Shown here piece by piece: positions 32,916-39,877 of a DNA stretch of 64,000 nt (within the stretch, counting starts at the first letter, position 1; each line of letters opens with the position of its first letter). The position numbers and the translations under genes were made by a program. The stretch is from a virus. Under the pieces are notes generated by a model. It saw only the letters and a program-made list of their open reading frames with translations, had not been told where the DNA came from and made no database searches. The DNA lies in the IMG/VR virus record IMGVR_UViG_3300035670_000099, positions 29,612-93,611 of that record; one strand, written 5' to 3'.

Positions 32916-33643
32916 TTCCAAATTTATTAAGTTTAAATCCAGATTCATTTATAGAATTATATGAGATATATAAATACAGAGTGGAAGATATAAATAAAGA
33001 TGAAGCTGCACAAAATCCTAACGTGCCATCAACGATGATTGAAACAATTAGGATTGGTAGTATAGCCATGGATGAAAACACACCATGGGTTGTCTTTGAA
33101 GGCAAAACTTATTATGCAGTTGGATGTCAAGGAGAAGGATTTGATTTAATTGGACGTGGTACTATTCCTACTCCAACATTAACTGTATCTAACGTTGGTG
33201 GTATTTTGACTAAATGGCTAAAAGACAGTAGAGATCCAGCATACAGACTGGAAGGTACTCACGTCAAAAGACATGTGACTCAAAAAAGATTTTTAGATGG
33301 ACAAGTAGATGCTAATGCTGGGGTAAAAGAACTGCCAATACAAATTTATGTTATTGAACAGCTAGTAGAAGAGAACTATACTAACGCAAAATTCAGACTC
33401 GGATCTGCCTTTGACGTTGAGGGAATAACATTGCCAGCTAGAGTAATGGTGCGTAGCTGCACTTGGGTATATCGTAGTCCAGAATGCAGTTACGCTAATC
33501 CTGCAAAATTTACAATAAATAATGAGCCAACCCAAAATGCAAGTGAAGATTTCTGTGCAAAAACTATTGCAGCTTGTGAAACAAGATTTGGTGCAGGCAG
33601 TATATTACCATTTGGTGGATTCCCAGGATTAAATACTTACTAA
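32912..33643 (+). CDS. Minor tail protein, lambda gpL-like
   Basis: A 243-residue protein with the gpL C-terminal cysteine pattern: RSCTWVYRSPECSY, then DFCAKTIAACETRFG and LPFGGFPG. In lambda-type phages these cysteines can hold an iron-sulphur cluster, and the protein docks on the tail tip. The stop (TAA) overlaps the convergent RHH gene stop within CTAA. Confidence 0.85.
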   Translation: MIPNLLSLNPDSFIELYEIYKYRVEDINKDEAAQNPNVPSTMIETIRIGSIAMDENTPWVVFEGKTYYAVGCQGEGFDLIGRGTIPTPTLTVSNVGGILTKWLKDSRDPAYRLEGTHVKRHVTQKRFLDGQVDANAGVKELPIQIYVIEQLVEENYTNAKFRLGSAFDVEGITLPARVMVRSCTWVYRSPECSYANPAKFTINNEPTQNASEDFCAKTIAACETRFGAGSILPFGGFPGLNTY

Positions 33644-33828
33644 ACCTCGGATTCGTTGCGTTTTAATTTCATGTATATCTTTATCTTGTTCCGTAGTTCT
33701 AGCTCCTGTATTAATCCACTAACAACTAATCTATTTACGATTGAACTGATAGATTCTTCTGTTTCTTGATGGATTGATTGTAAAACAGCAAAAACATCAG
33801 TTGATACAGACACGGAAACTTGTTTCAT
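33640..33828 (-). CDS. Ribbon-helix-helix (CopG/Arc-like) protein
   Basis: A 62-residue protein. KQVSVSVSTDVFAVLQSI is a beta strand followed by a helix, and ISSIVNRLVVSGLIQELEL is the second helix, as in RHH repressors. The start used has GAGAGG five bases upstream; an ATG four codons earlier is possible. It faces a divergent HTH gene over a spacer holding an 18-base inverted repeat that may be its operator. RHH proteins also serve as centromere-binding proteins in plasmid partition, which fits the FtsK module downstream. Confidence 0.75.
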   Translation of the reverse strand: MKQVSVSVSTDVFAVLQSIHQETEESISSIVNRLVVSGLIQELELRNKIKIYMKLKRNESEV

Positions 33829-33858
33829 ATTACCTCTCATTGCTTACTAAATTAACTA

Positions 33859-33876
33859 TACATTATGTATAATGTA
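33859..33876. promoter_or_regulatory. 8-bp inverted repeat over divergent -10, candidate operator
   Basis: TACATTAT-GT-ATAATGTA, perfect arms. It covers a rightward TATAAT (33868-33873) and lies between the RHH and HTH genes. Binding here could repress both directions. Confidence 0.5.
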
Positions 33877-33887
33877 CATAGCAAAAA

Positions 33888-33907
33888 AGTCCGACTTTAG
33901 TCGGACT
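33888..33907. terminator. Leftward terminator or leader hairpin
   Basis: AGTCCGAC-TTTA-GTCGGACT. Read leftward it is followed by six T, a typical terminator. Read rightward it lies in the leader just before the Shine-Dalgarno AAAGGAGG of the 33924 gene. No leftward gene lies upstream of it, so insulation of the RHH promoter or a leader role is possible. Confidence 0.5.
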
Positions 33908-33923
33908 AAAGGAGGTAACATAC

Positions 33924-34205
33924 ATGGAAATTATAACTAAATTTAATCCTATCCCAGACAAATATTCCTCTTTGGATAGACTCATGTGTCCACTAGAATT
34001 TAAACAAAAGTGGAAATTAACGATAGACGAGATGTCTTGGGTGCTGCAAATTAGTCCGGATACTTTTAAGTCTTGGGCTGTACCTGAGACAAGTGCCAAA
34101 AGCAGAAAAACACCTTTAATTGCTTTTGTTGCTTGCAAAGCATTAGATACTCTTTGGGAAAAGCAAGGTATGCCCAACGTTAGAATTTTGATGAATTTGC
34201 ATTAA
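33924..34205 (+). CDS. HTH-like regulator (93 aa)
   Basis: A 93-residue protein after a perfect AAAGGAGG. The centre (WKLTIDEMSWVLQISPDTFK) has the spacing of a helix-turn-helix with recognition helix SPDTFKSWA. It opens the rightward FtsK module and is divergent from the RHH gene. Probably a transcription regulator of the module; no closer family recognised. Confidence 0.55.
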   Translation: MEIITKFNPIPDKYSSLDRLMCPLEFKQKWKLTIDEMSWVLQISPDTFKSWAVPETSAKSRKTPLIAFVACKALDTLWEKQGMPNVRILMNLH

Positions 34206-34227
34206 AAACTAATTTAATTACGAAACT

Positions 34228-34264
34228 GTGTACTTTGTCCGCATTATTTGTGTACAAAGTACAC
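34228..34264. promoter_or_regulatory. 11-bp inverted repeat GTGTACTTTGT / ACAAAGTACAC
   Basis: Perfect 11-base arms with a 15-base spacer, between the 93-aa and 124-aa genes. A third ATACTTTG follows at about 34277. It may be a terminator for the upstream gene or an operator made of repeated TACTTTG elements. Confidence 0.4.
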
Positions 34265-34303
34265 TTGCTTTATATATACTTTGTTTTTATAGTTTAAGCA
34301 TAG

Positions 34304-34349
34304 TTCCAGAAACATTCCAGAAATAGTTCGGAAGTAAGACGGAAGTAAG
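34304..34349 (+). repeat. Four helically phased 11-12-bp repeats before the 124-aa gene
   Basis: TTCCAGAAA (34304), TTCCAGAAA (34315), TTCGGAAGT (34327) and CGGAAGTAAG (34340) recur every 11-12 bases, about one DNA turn. The second CGGAAGTAAG merges with the AAGGAGG Shine-Dalgarno. Such arrays commonly bind multimers of small regulators or partition proteins. Confidence 0.5.
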
Positions 34350-34357
34350 GAGGAAAA

Positions 34358-34732
34358 ATGGATACAGACATTTTGTATCCTGTTAAACACAAAAGACAGT
34401 ATAGGAGGAAAACTCAGTCATCGGTGGTGTTATCTGATTGCACCAGAGAAGCAATTGCACTTGAGCTGGAAGTATCTACTAGAACTGTTCAAGAGTTAAT
34501 CAGAATTGCATCAACGTATATTGATTTGTTTAATGAGTATACAGATGACAATTACAGATTAAATGGTTTGCCAATAGATTCAAAACAACAAGTTGAAGTG
34601 CTAAGGCAAATCAGACAAGTTAGGCAAAAGTACAGACACGTCAAAGACAAATCCTTTATCAAGAAGGAGTATCAAAAAATCAACGAAAAGGTTAAGGAGG
34701 AACAAAATGGCAGTCAAGAAAGTAACAGTTAA
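34358..34732 (+). CDS. HTH protein with coiled-coil tail (124 aa)
   Basis: A 124-residue very basic protein. TREAIALELEVSTRTVQELI is a clear helix-turn-helix; residues about 65-124 are charged helix (VEVLRQIRQVRQKYRHVKDK). AAGGAGG lies four bases before the ATG. The phased repeats immediately upstream are a natural target. The 3' end overlaps the next gene by 26 bases. Confidence 0.65.
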   Translation: MDTDILYPVKHKRQYRRKTQSSVVLSDCTREAIALELEVSTRTVQELIRIASTYIDLFNEYTDDNYRLNGLPIDSKQQVEVLRQIRQVRQKYRHVKDKSFIKKEYQKINEKVKEEQNGSQESNS

Positions 34733-35309
34733 AGATGTTGCAGCCTCAATTGGCTGGACAGTCAAAGAGTTGGTAACAAGGCTAAATCAAGAGCCTAACA
34801 TTAATGTCGCTCCTAGCGAAGCTTTTCCGACTTTGTCAGAGGACAGCGAGTTGTGGAAGCAAATCCAAGCTGCTGCTCAAAAAAGTCAAGTTAGTCAAGA
34901 GCCAGTTAAAGAGTCTGTCGCTATTGGAGAAGGCGAGATTAGTCCATACCAAACGCCAATACAAACAGTTGACACATTAGCTGAAGCTCAGAAAGTATTA
35001 GCAGAAGAGACAACTGGCATTCAAGTAGAACAAGCTCGTATACTTGGCTCTGTTGCTGGCATTAATGAAACCATTACATATTTTACAGCACGCCAACAAG
35101 TCACTGAAGCATTGCTTAGACATCATATTGAGCAACAAACTAATCTCACAGATAGTTTAATCGGAAAAGCCCAAGAATCTTCATTTGAGCTGCACAAGCA
35201 GACAAGAAATAGCTTGTCAGGAGCCTATGAATTAAAAAAAACTCTAGAAGAGCAAAAAGCCAGACTGAAAAACATAGTGACGCAAATGACACAATCATTT
35301 GGGATGTAA
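34707..35309 (+). CDS. Coiled-coil protein with N-terminal HTH-like part; probable frameshift donor
   Basis: A 200-residue protein after AAGGAGG. The N-terminus (VKDVAASIGWTVKELVTRLN) resembles an HTH or IF2-N-like fold. Residues about 85-195 are helical coiled coil (EAQKVLAEETTGIQ, YELKKTLEEQKARLKN). The slippery run A-AAA-AAA (35234-35240) lies five bases after the last stop of the -1 frame, which then stays open through the membrane protein to 35605. A fused product of about 299 residues, with a soluble coiled coil tied to a membrane anchor, is therefore likely. Partner of the FtsK translocase is inferred. Confidence 0.6.
   Translation: MAVKKVTVKDVAASIGWTVKELVTRLNQEPNINVAPSEAFPTLSEDSELWKQIQAAAQKSQVSQEPVKESVAIGEGEISPYQTPIQTVDTLAEAQKVLAEETTGIQVEQARILGSVAGINETITYFTARQQVTEALLRHHIEQQTNLTDSLIGKAQESSFELHKQTRNSLSGAYELKKTLEEQKARLKNIVTQMTQSFGM
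35234..35240 (+). promoter_or_regulatory. Slippery heptamer A-AAA-AAA, candidate -1 frameshift site
   Basis: In the zero frame the codons are TTA-AAA-AAA-ACT. The -1 frame has its last stop at 35228-35230 and is then open to 35605. An extra base in the eight-A run of the assembly is the alternative explanation. Confidence 0.55.
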
Positions 35310-35374
35310 TTAAGCTGGTTGATGAATCGACTTTAGCGCAAATAGAGTTAGCAATATCGATTGGACAAATTGAT

Positions 35375-35605
35375 ATGCTTCAGCAAATTCTAACAAGAAG
35401 AAAGGAGTTAATTAAAATCATGATTGACACATTGTTAGGAGTATCAAGTGTAGCAGGAGTGGCGACTATAGCGAGTTATTTTGCTGTTGCCACTGCTGTA
35501 GTCAATCCAGTTGTATTAACGGCATTAGGTGCAGCTGCTTTTTTAAGCGGTGTCTATATGCAATTTTCATCATCTAATTCAATTCAAATTACCCGGAGAA
35601 AATAA
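35375..35605 (+). CDS. Small membrane protein, probably also made as frameshift fusion
   Basis: A 76-residue frame with two hydrophobic spans (VSSVAGVATIASYFAVATAV and VVLTALGAAAFLSGVYM) and a basic end. Protein-like sequence continues upstream of the first ATG in the same frame (TIIWDVIKLVDESTLAQIEL), back to the slippery site at 35234, without any ATG, GTG or TTG. The independent start at 35375 has only a weak GGA upstream. So the protein is probably expressed mainly as an extension of the 34707 product. Confidence 0.6.
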   Translation: MLQQILTRRKELIKIMIDTLLGVSSVAGVATIASYFAVATAVVNPVVLTALGAAAFLSGVYMQFSSSNSIQITRRK

Positions 35606-35606
35606 C

Positions 35607-35864
35607 ATGTTGCTTAACGGAAAAGAACAAATCACAAGTCGTGTAGTAACTCAAATTACTAATACTACGTTGGAAAATGGTGGTACTTTGCATGACAAAA
35701 TAGAAACGCATTATTCACCAATTAATTCACACGTTGATAATGCTTTTTCTGCTGCAATTGTACCTTTAGCAATTGCTCTTGGCATATCCGGAGTAATTGC
35801 AGTATCTAACTGGACAGCGCCTCAATCACAGTCAAGAACATCATCCATTTGCTCAAATCAATAG
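35607..35864 (+). CDS. Small protein with one membrane span (85 aa)
   Basis: An 85-residue protein, MLLNGKEQITSRVVTQITNT onward, with one hydrophobic span (AAIVPLAIALGISGVIAV) and a Ser/Gln-rich tail. GGAG precedes the ATG at good spacing, one base after the previous stop. Part of a run of small membrane proteins before FtsK. Confidence 0.6.
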   Translation: MLLNGKEQITSRVVTQITNTTLENGGTLHDKIETHYSPINSHVDNAFSAAIVPLAIALGISGVIAVSNWTAPQSQSRTSSICSNQ

Positions 35865-35871
35865 AGGCAAC

Positions 35872-36282
35872 ATGCTTAGCACATTGAAAGGATTTTTCTC
35901 TAACACAGGAGACAAATTAGAAAACATTCTGTATGGAGTCAATAAGCCAATTTTCCCATACGTTTACGAAGTAAGTGAGGAGGAAGTGAAGCAAATTACT
36001 GAAGACGCAACTGCAACAGAACAAATGGCTGCAAGAGTAAAAGCATATCTAAAAGCAGTGGAAAGAAAAACCAAAAGTGTTGAAGAAATGTTTAATGCAA
36101 ACAATGCTCTTGAAAAGTCAACGATGGCAACTGCTGAAAGACTACATGACAAAAACAAGATGATGTATGCCGCTCGAAAGGAATACAAAAAACAATTGCC
36201 TTTTAGCGTCAAGAGATACTTGCACCCAGCAAGGATTGTAGGCGATTCTACAGCAAACATTATCAAAGGAATTTGTCAATGA
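35872..36282 (+). CDS. Soluble helical protein of FtsK module (136 aa)
   Basis: A 136-residue, charged, helical protein (MLSTLKGFFSNTGDKLENIL; EDATATEQMAARVKAYLKAV). No membrane span. The start follows AGAGG; upstream in-frame codons lie in the previous gene. Its stop overlaps the next ATG. No family recognised. Confidence 0.6.
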   Translation: MLSTLKGFFSNTGDKLENILYGVNKPIFPYVYEVSEEEVKQITEDATATEQMAARVKAYLKAVERKTKSVEEMFNANNALEKSTMATAERLHDKNKMMYAARKEYKKQLPFSVKRYLHPARIVGDSTANIIKGICQ

Positions 36283-36536
36283 TGGAAGACGAAAGAATGA
36301 CAGATATTCAGAATTCAGCAAGGTGGATGTTAGGAGCCAATCAAATACTAATCGTCATAGCTTTTGGTGCTTTTACTGGCTATTTATCCCGCTATTATCC
36401 ACCTTCTAGTTCTGTCACGATAACAGTAATTACGTTTGCATGTATTTGTGGATTTCTGTTTCCAGCTACAAGAAAAATACTACTTTTAGTTGGAATATTT
36501 TATGGACTAGGACTTGTCCTTAGTCATTTGAATTAA
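36279..36536 (+). CDS. Small membrane protein with two to three spans (85 aa)
   Basis: An 85-residue protein (MMEDERMTDIQNSARWMLGA). Hydrophobic segments ILIVIAFGAFTGYL, VTITVITFACICGFL and ILLLVGIFYGLGLVL predict an inner-membrane protein. ATGA overlap with the upstream gene; AAGGA Shine-Dalgarno. It could form part of a membrane channel with the FtsK-like protein, or be a holin; position favours the former. Confidence 0.6.
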   Translation: MMEDERMTDIQNSARWMLGANQILIVIAFGAFTGYLSRYYPPSSSVTITVITFACICGFLFPATRKILLLVGIFYGLGLVLSHLN

Positions 36537-36571
36537 TTGTTTAGGAGATGCCAAGTGGATACCATTACTTG

Positions 36572-36596
36572 CCTCCTTATTCATTTTAAAGGGAGG
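36572..36596 (+). promoter_or_regulatory. Shine-Dalgarno-sequestering hairpin before ftsK-like gene
   Basis: CCTCC (36572-36576) is complementary to GGAGG (36592-36596), the Shine-Dalgarno of the gene at 36601, with a 15-base loop. Pairing would block ribosome entry. Confidence 0.45.
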
Positions 36597-36600
36597 TATT

Positions 36601-38433
36601 ATGTTCTTTTTTAAATCAAAAGCAAAACCTAAAGTTGTACACAAGAAATTTGAATTAAGTCCAGTTGTGTTGTACAACTTAATTGGAGTAACAATTTTAG
36701 TTTTTACACCTGCAATGATTAGCTGGAAAAATGCTAAAGAGTTGCGAGTAGCAAGTAGTGCCGTAGCAGTAATGTACTCTATGGTATTGTTAAAATATGC
36801 CCAAAACAATATTGATGAAGCTGATAGACTTGCCATAGAAAAAGAGCATTACTTTACGGCTTATGCTAATGCTTCTGGGGATGTTTATTTAAATTCAGAA
36901 CAACAAATCAAAAATGCTTTGTTGCCTCCTGCTTCTAGTCCAGAAGTAGACTTAGAAGTTCTGCATCCATTAGAAGATACACTCTTAAAATTAGGCATCA
37001 AAGCAACAATAGATGGAGAACCAATAGATTCTCCTACGTTTACTAGATTCAAGATAGTGCCTGACAAAGGAGTGCATTATCAAAAATTTAATAATTTATC
37101 AGATACCCTAAAAGTTCACATGGGGTATGATACGCCTCCACTGATTTCATGTCAAAGCAAGTATGTCTCGATTGATGTAGCAAAGACAGACTCAGAAAGA
37201 CGTTTTTGTGAATATCATGAATACTCAAACAATTTGAATTATTCTCTTGAGAAGTTCACTGTTCCTATTGGAGTTGATATCAATAACAATCTTGTTGAAG
37301 TGTCGTTATCAGATGCTAACTCCCCTCATTTATTGATTGCTGGAACTACTGGTAGTGGCAAGAGTGGTTGGTTAGTAGCTTGCATAACTAGTTTACTGGA
37401 TAGATTCCCTGCTGATAAATGCAGAGTATTTTTGATTGATCCAAAGCTAGTTGAGTTTGATATTTTTGAAAAATACAAACAAGTTGAGTTGGTAACAAAA
37501 CAAGAAGACGCTCTTACTTTGTTGCACAATTTACTTAACACAATGGAAAGTAGATATGAGCTGTTCAAAAAACATAAAGCACGGGATTTATCTCAATACA
37601 ATAGAGAAAATCCTAAGAATATTATGCCACGAGTTGTGGTGTGTTTTGATGAATACGCAACATTTATGGTAGGAGACAGCAAAGACGATTTTAACGATTG
37701 CTTATCTCAACTAGCACAGAGAGCGAGAAGTGCTGGAATACACCTTGTATTAGCTACTCAGCGTCCTGATGCGACAATTGTCACGCCTAGGATACGCTCT
37801 AACATACCTACTCGCATTGCATTAAAGACTATCCAACACCAGGATAGTGCTATAATTTTAGGAGTAGAAGATGGCACTTTAAATTCCAAGAATTTGTGTG
37901 GTAAAGGTGATTTAATTGCTAATTACAATGGCAAGCTAGAAAGACTGCAAGGATTGTATGTCAAAGATGTAGATTACACGTTATCAAATACTGAAATCAA
38001 GGAGTTAACAAATGTAGATTCACCTTGCCAAAATGACGAGATTGCCTATAGCTATGGTGAAGCACAAGATAGCGAGAAAGGTGAAGTGTATACTCACTTC
38101 TCCAAAACAGCTAAAAAGGATAGTGTACAAGCATTTGAGTCTAAAAACAAATTTGTAACTAGCTTAGTGAAGCTAAAAATCGCTGCCTTAATGTCTGGGG
38201 ATATAGACGAAACTGAGCCGTTATTTGATGATAGTTATGGGCTGTCATCAGAGCAGCAGCTTTTAGTGTTGAAGTTTTTTCTAGACAAAAACATAGGCAA
38301 AGAACGCACAATTAAAGCTCTATGGGGAACAAGTTCTGGTGGTAAAAATCATCATAAATATCAAAAATCAAGTGCTATTTATGATGACATGATATCTAAA
38401 ATAAAAGAACTTGAATACTTAACACAAGTGTAA
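36601..38433 (+). CDS. Membrane-anchored FtsK/SpoIIIE-type DNA translocase
   Basis: A 610-residue protein. Two N-terminal hydrophobic spans (about 23-41 and 50-66) precede a linker and the motor domain: Walker A AGTTGSGKS (247-255), RVFLIDPKLVEF (275-286), Walker B VVVCFDEYA (345-353) and LATQRPD (384-390). Residues about 535-605 form a helical C-terminal domain (SSEQQLLVLKFFLDKNIGKE) that may be winged-helix, like the DNA-reading gamma domain. Such motors pump double-stranded DNA; relatives serve division, plasmid transfer (TraB) or resolution. The short N-terminus is more like conjugative TraB than host FtsK. No relaxase is encoded nearby. Confidence 0.85.
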   Translation: MFFFKSKAKPKVVHKKFELSPVVLYNLIGVTILVFTPAMISWKNAKELRVASSAVAVMYSMVLLKYAQNNIDEADRLAIEKEHYFTAYANASGDVYLNSEQQIKNALLPPASSPEVDLEVLHPLEDTLLKLGIKATIDGEPIDSPTFTRFKIVPDKGVHYQKFNNLSDTLKVHMGYDTPPLISCQSKYVSIDVAKTDSERRFCEYHEYSNNLNYSLEKFTVPIGVDINNNLVEVSLSDANSPHLLIAGTTGSGKSGWLVACITSLLDRFPADKCRVFLIDPKLVEFDIFEKYKQVELVTKQEDALTLLHNLLNTMESRYELFKKHKARDLSQYNRENPKNIMPRVVVCFDEYATFMVGDSKDDFNDCLSQLAQRARSAGIHLVLATQRPDATIVTPRIRSNIPTRIALKTIQHQDSAIILGVEDGTLNSKNLCGKGDLIANYNGKLERLQGLYVKDVDYTLSNTEIKELTNVDSPCQNDEIAYSYGEAQDSEKGEVYTHFSKTAKKDSVQAFESKNKFVTSLVKLKIAALMSGDIDETEPLFDDSYGLSSEQQLLVLKFFLDKNIGKERTIKALWGTSSGGKNHHKYQKSSAIYDDMISKIKELEYLTQV

Positions 38434-38448
38434 TATTAAATATTGTGT

Positions 38449-38505
38449 TAGTTCCGTTTTACTTCTGTTGTAGTTCTGCTTTACTGCCGAAGTATTACCG
38501 GAATT
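38449..38505 (+). repeat. 22-bp direct repeats after ftsK-like gene, partly inverted copies of the upstream array
   Basis: TAGTTCCGTTTTACTTC (38449) and TAGTTCTGCTTTACTGC (38471) are 22 bases apart, two helical turns. CCGTTTTACTTCTG here pairs, with two mismatches, with the inverse of CGGAAGTAAGACGG at 34329. Related motifs thus bracket the FtsK module in opposite orientation. Confidence 0.45.
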
Positions 38506-38611
38506 TAACCAGTATTTTGGTGTTAACACATTGCCAGTACTGTAAGTAGTTGGGAACAGCAGATAACCTCAATAGTTTACTCACGTCAAAGTAAATCCAG
38601 TAAGCAAAATT

Positions 38612-39190
38612 ATGATTAAAAATGATAAGTGGATTCTAGAGGAATGTAAAAAAGGGATGATTCAACCATATGAAACACAACTTGTTAAATACAACAATGG
38701 CAAGCGAATTAGTTATGGATTATCTTCTTATGGTTATGATATTAGTTTGTCTGACACAGAATTCTGGGTGTTTAGAAATGATAACAATACTGTTGTCAAC
38801 CCCAAGAATTTTATTAGAACAAATCTAGAATCTGTGCCTTTGCAAAAAGATGAATATGGAGAGTTTTTTGTAATTCCAGCCCACTCTTATGGATTGGGAG
38901 TTGCACTAGAGAAAATTACAATGCCTGACAATGTAACTGCTGTTTGTGTTGGTAAAAGCACTTATGCCAGAGTTGGATTGATTGCTAACATCACTCCTGT
39001 TGAAGCTGGATGGAGTGGACATTTAACATTAGAATTTAGCAATTCCTCCGGTGCTGACTGCCGAATTTATGCAAATGAGGGAATAGCACAATTACTGTTT
39101 TTTGAAGGTGAGACTTGCTCTACAAGCTATAGCCAAAGACAAGGCAAGTATCAAGATCAACCTGAGAAAGTGGTATTCGCTAAAGTCTAA
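38612..39190 (+). CDS. dcd: dCTP deaminase
   Basis: A 192-residue protein with the Dcd pattern: SSYGYDISLSD (38-48), GKSTYARVGLIANI (114-127), and VEAGWSGHLTLEFSN (130-144), which includes the catalytic Glu before FxN. It converts dCTP to dUTP (some relatives go on to dUMP), feeding thymidylate synthesis. A thymidylate-synthase-like gene occurs at 58630. The stop overlaps the convergent gene stop within CTAA. Confidence 0.85.
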   Translation: MIKNDKWILEECKKGMIQPYETQLVKYNNGKRISYGLSSYGYDISLSDTEFWVFRNDNNTVVNPKNFIRTNLESVPLQKDEYGEFFVIPAHSYGLGVALEKITMPDNVTAVCVGKSTYARVGLIANITPVEAGWSGHLTLEFSNSSGADCRIYANEGIAQLLFFEGETCSTSYSQRQGKYQDQPEKVVFAKV

Positions 39191-39837
39191 GATTGTTGGA
39201 TTACATTCTCTATAAGAGCAGCAATCTCCGCTGCTCTTTTAACTTGTGGACATTTAATAATATGACAACATACTCTTTCTAATAACAAGAATCCAACATA
39301 CTTGCCTTCAATTAAGTAAAACATATAGCTATAAGTCTTCCTCGACTCTAACCATGTTTGGCACACCTTGCCATTTTTGACATTAGAAAACACATATTTA
39401 TCACCAGATTCTAATAAAAAATTAACTTGCAATGATACGTAAGAATAAATACATTTATTGTCTAAAACTTGCATTTTCTTTGTTTTAGAACATACTTCTA
39501 TCCAGGTGGAAAAGCTATCTGCAAATATGCCTTTATCAGTCCTCTTTGTCTGATCCAAAAAGAATAATGTAACTCTATTAAATCCTGTACTTATTAACTC
39601 TTGTAGATATGATTTAATGTATTCCTCCTCTTTAGTAGTAAAGGATGGTGTATTTAATGTGTTCATGGAATTTATTCTGTCACTTAATGTTTTTACACTT
39701 TTCTTAATCAAGTAAATTATCCATGCACTTATTAAAGAAAATAAGATAGGAAATGCGTCTATAATCAATTGAGACGCGACAGATGACACTAAAGATAAAT
39801 CGTTATTTTGAGAAGGAACTTCTTTGTATTCAGCCAT
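39187..39837 (-). CDS. Membrane-anchored hypothetical protein downstream of tape measure
   Basis: A 216-residue protein with a single hydrophobic span (about 22-47: LIIDAFPILFSLISAWIIYL), a short coiled segment, then a soluble domain of about 140 residues (FNRVTLFFLDQTKR, CIYSYVSLQVNFLLESGD). The soluble part has the feel of a GAF-type sensor fold, but this is a weak impression. A WTGGCAAY box lies 39 bases upstream. A holin or membrane sensor are alternatives. Confidence 0.6.
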   Translation of the reverse strand: MAEYKEVPSQNNDLSLVSSVASQLIIDAFPILFSLISAWIIYLIKKSVKTLSDRINSMNTLNTPSFTTKEEEYIKSYLQELISTGFNRVTLFFLDQTKRTDKGIFADSFSTWIEVCSKTKKMQVLDNKCIYSYVSLQVNFLLESGDKYVFSNVKNGKVCQTWLESRKTYSYMFYLIEGKYVGFLLLERVCCHIIKCPQVKRAAEIAALIENVIQQS

Positions 39838-39868
39838 TTTTTTGCTCCCTAGCTGCTCTTAAATAAAA

Positions 39869-39876
39869 GTTGCCAA
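39869..39876 (-). promoter_or_regulatory. WTGGCAAY box upstream of membrane-protein gene
   Basis: On the minus strand TTGGCAAC, 39 bases (box start to ATG) before the gene starting at 39837, in the short gap after the tape measure stop. Confidence 0.35.
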
Positions 39877-39877
39877 T

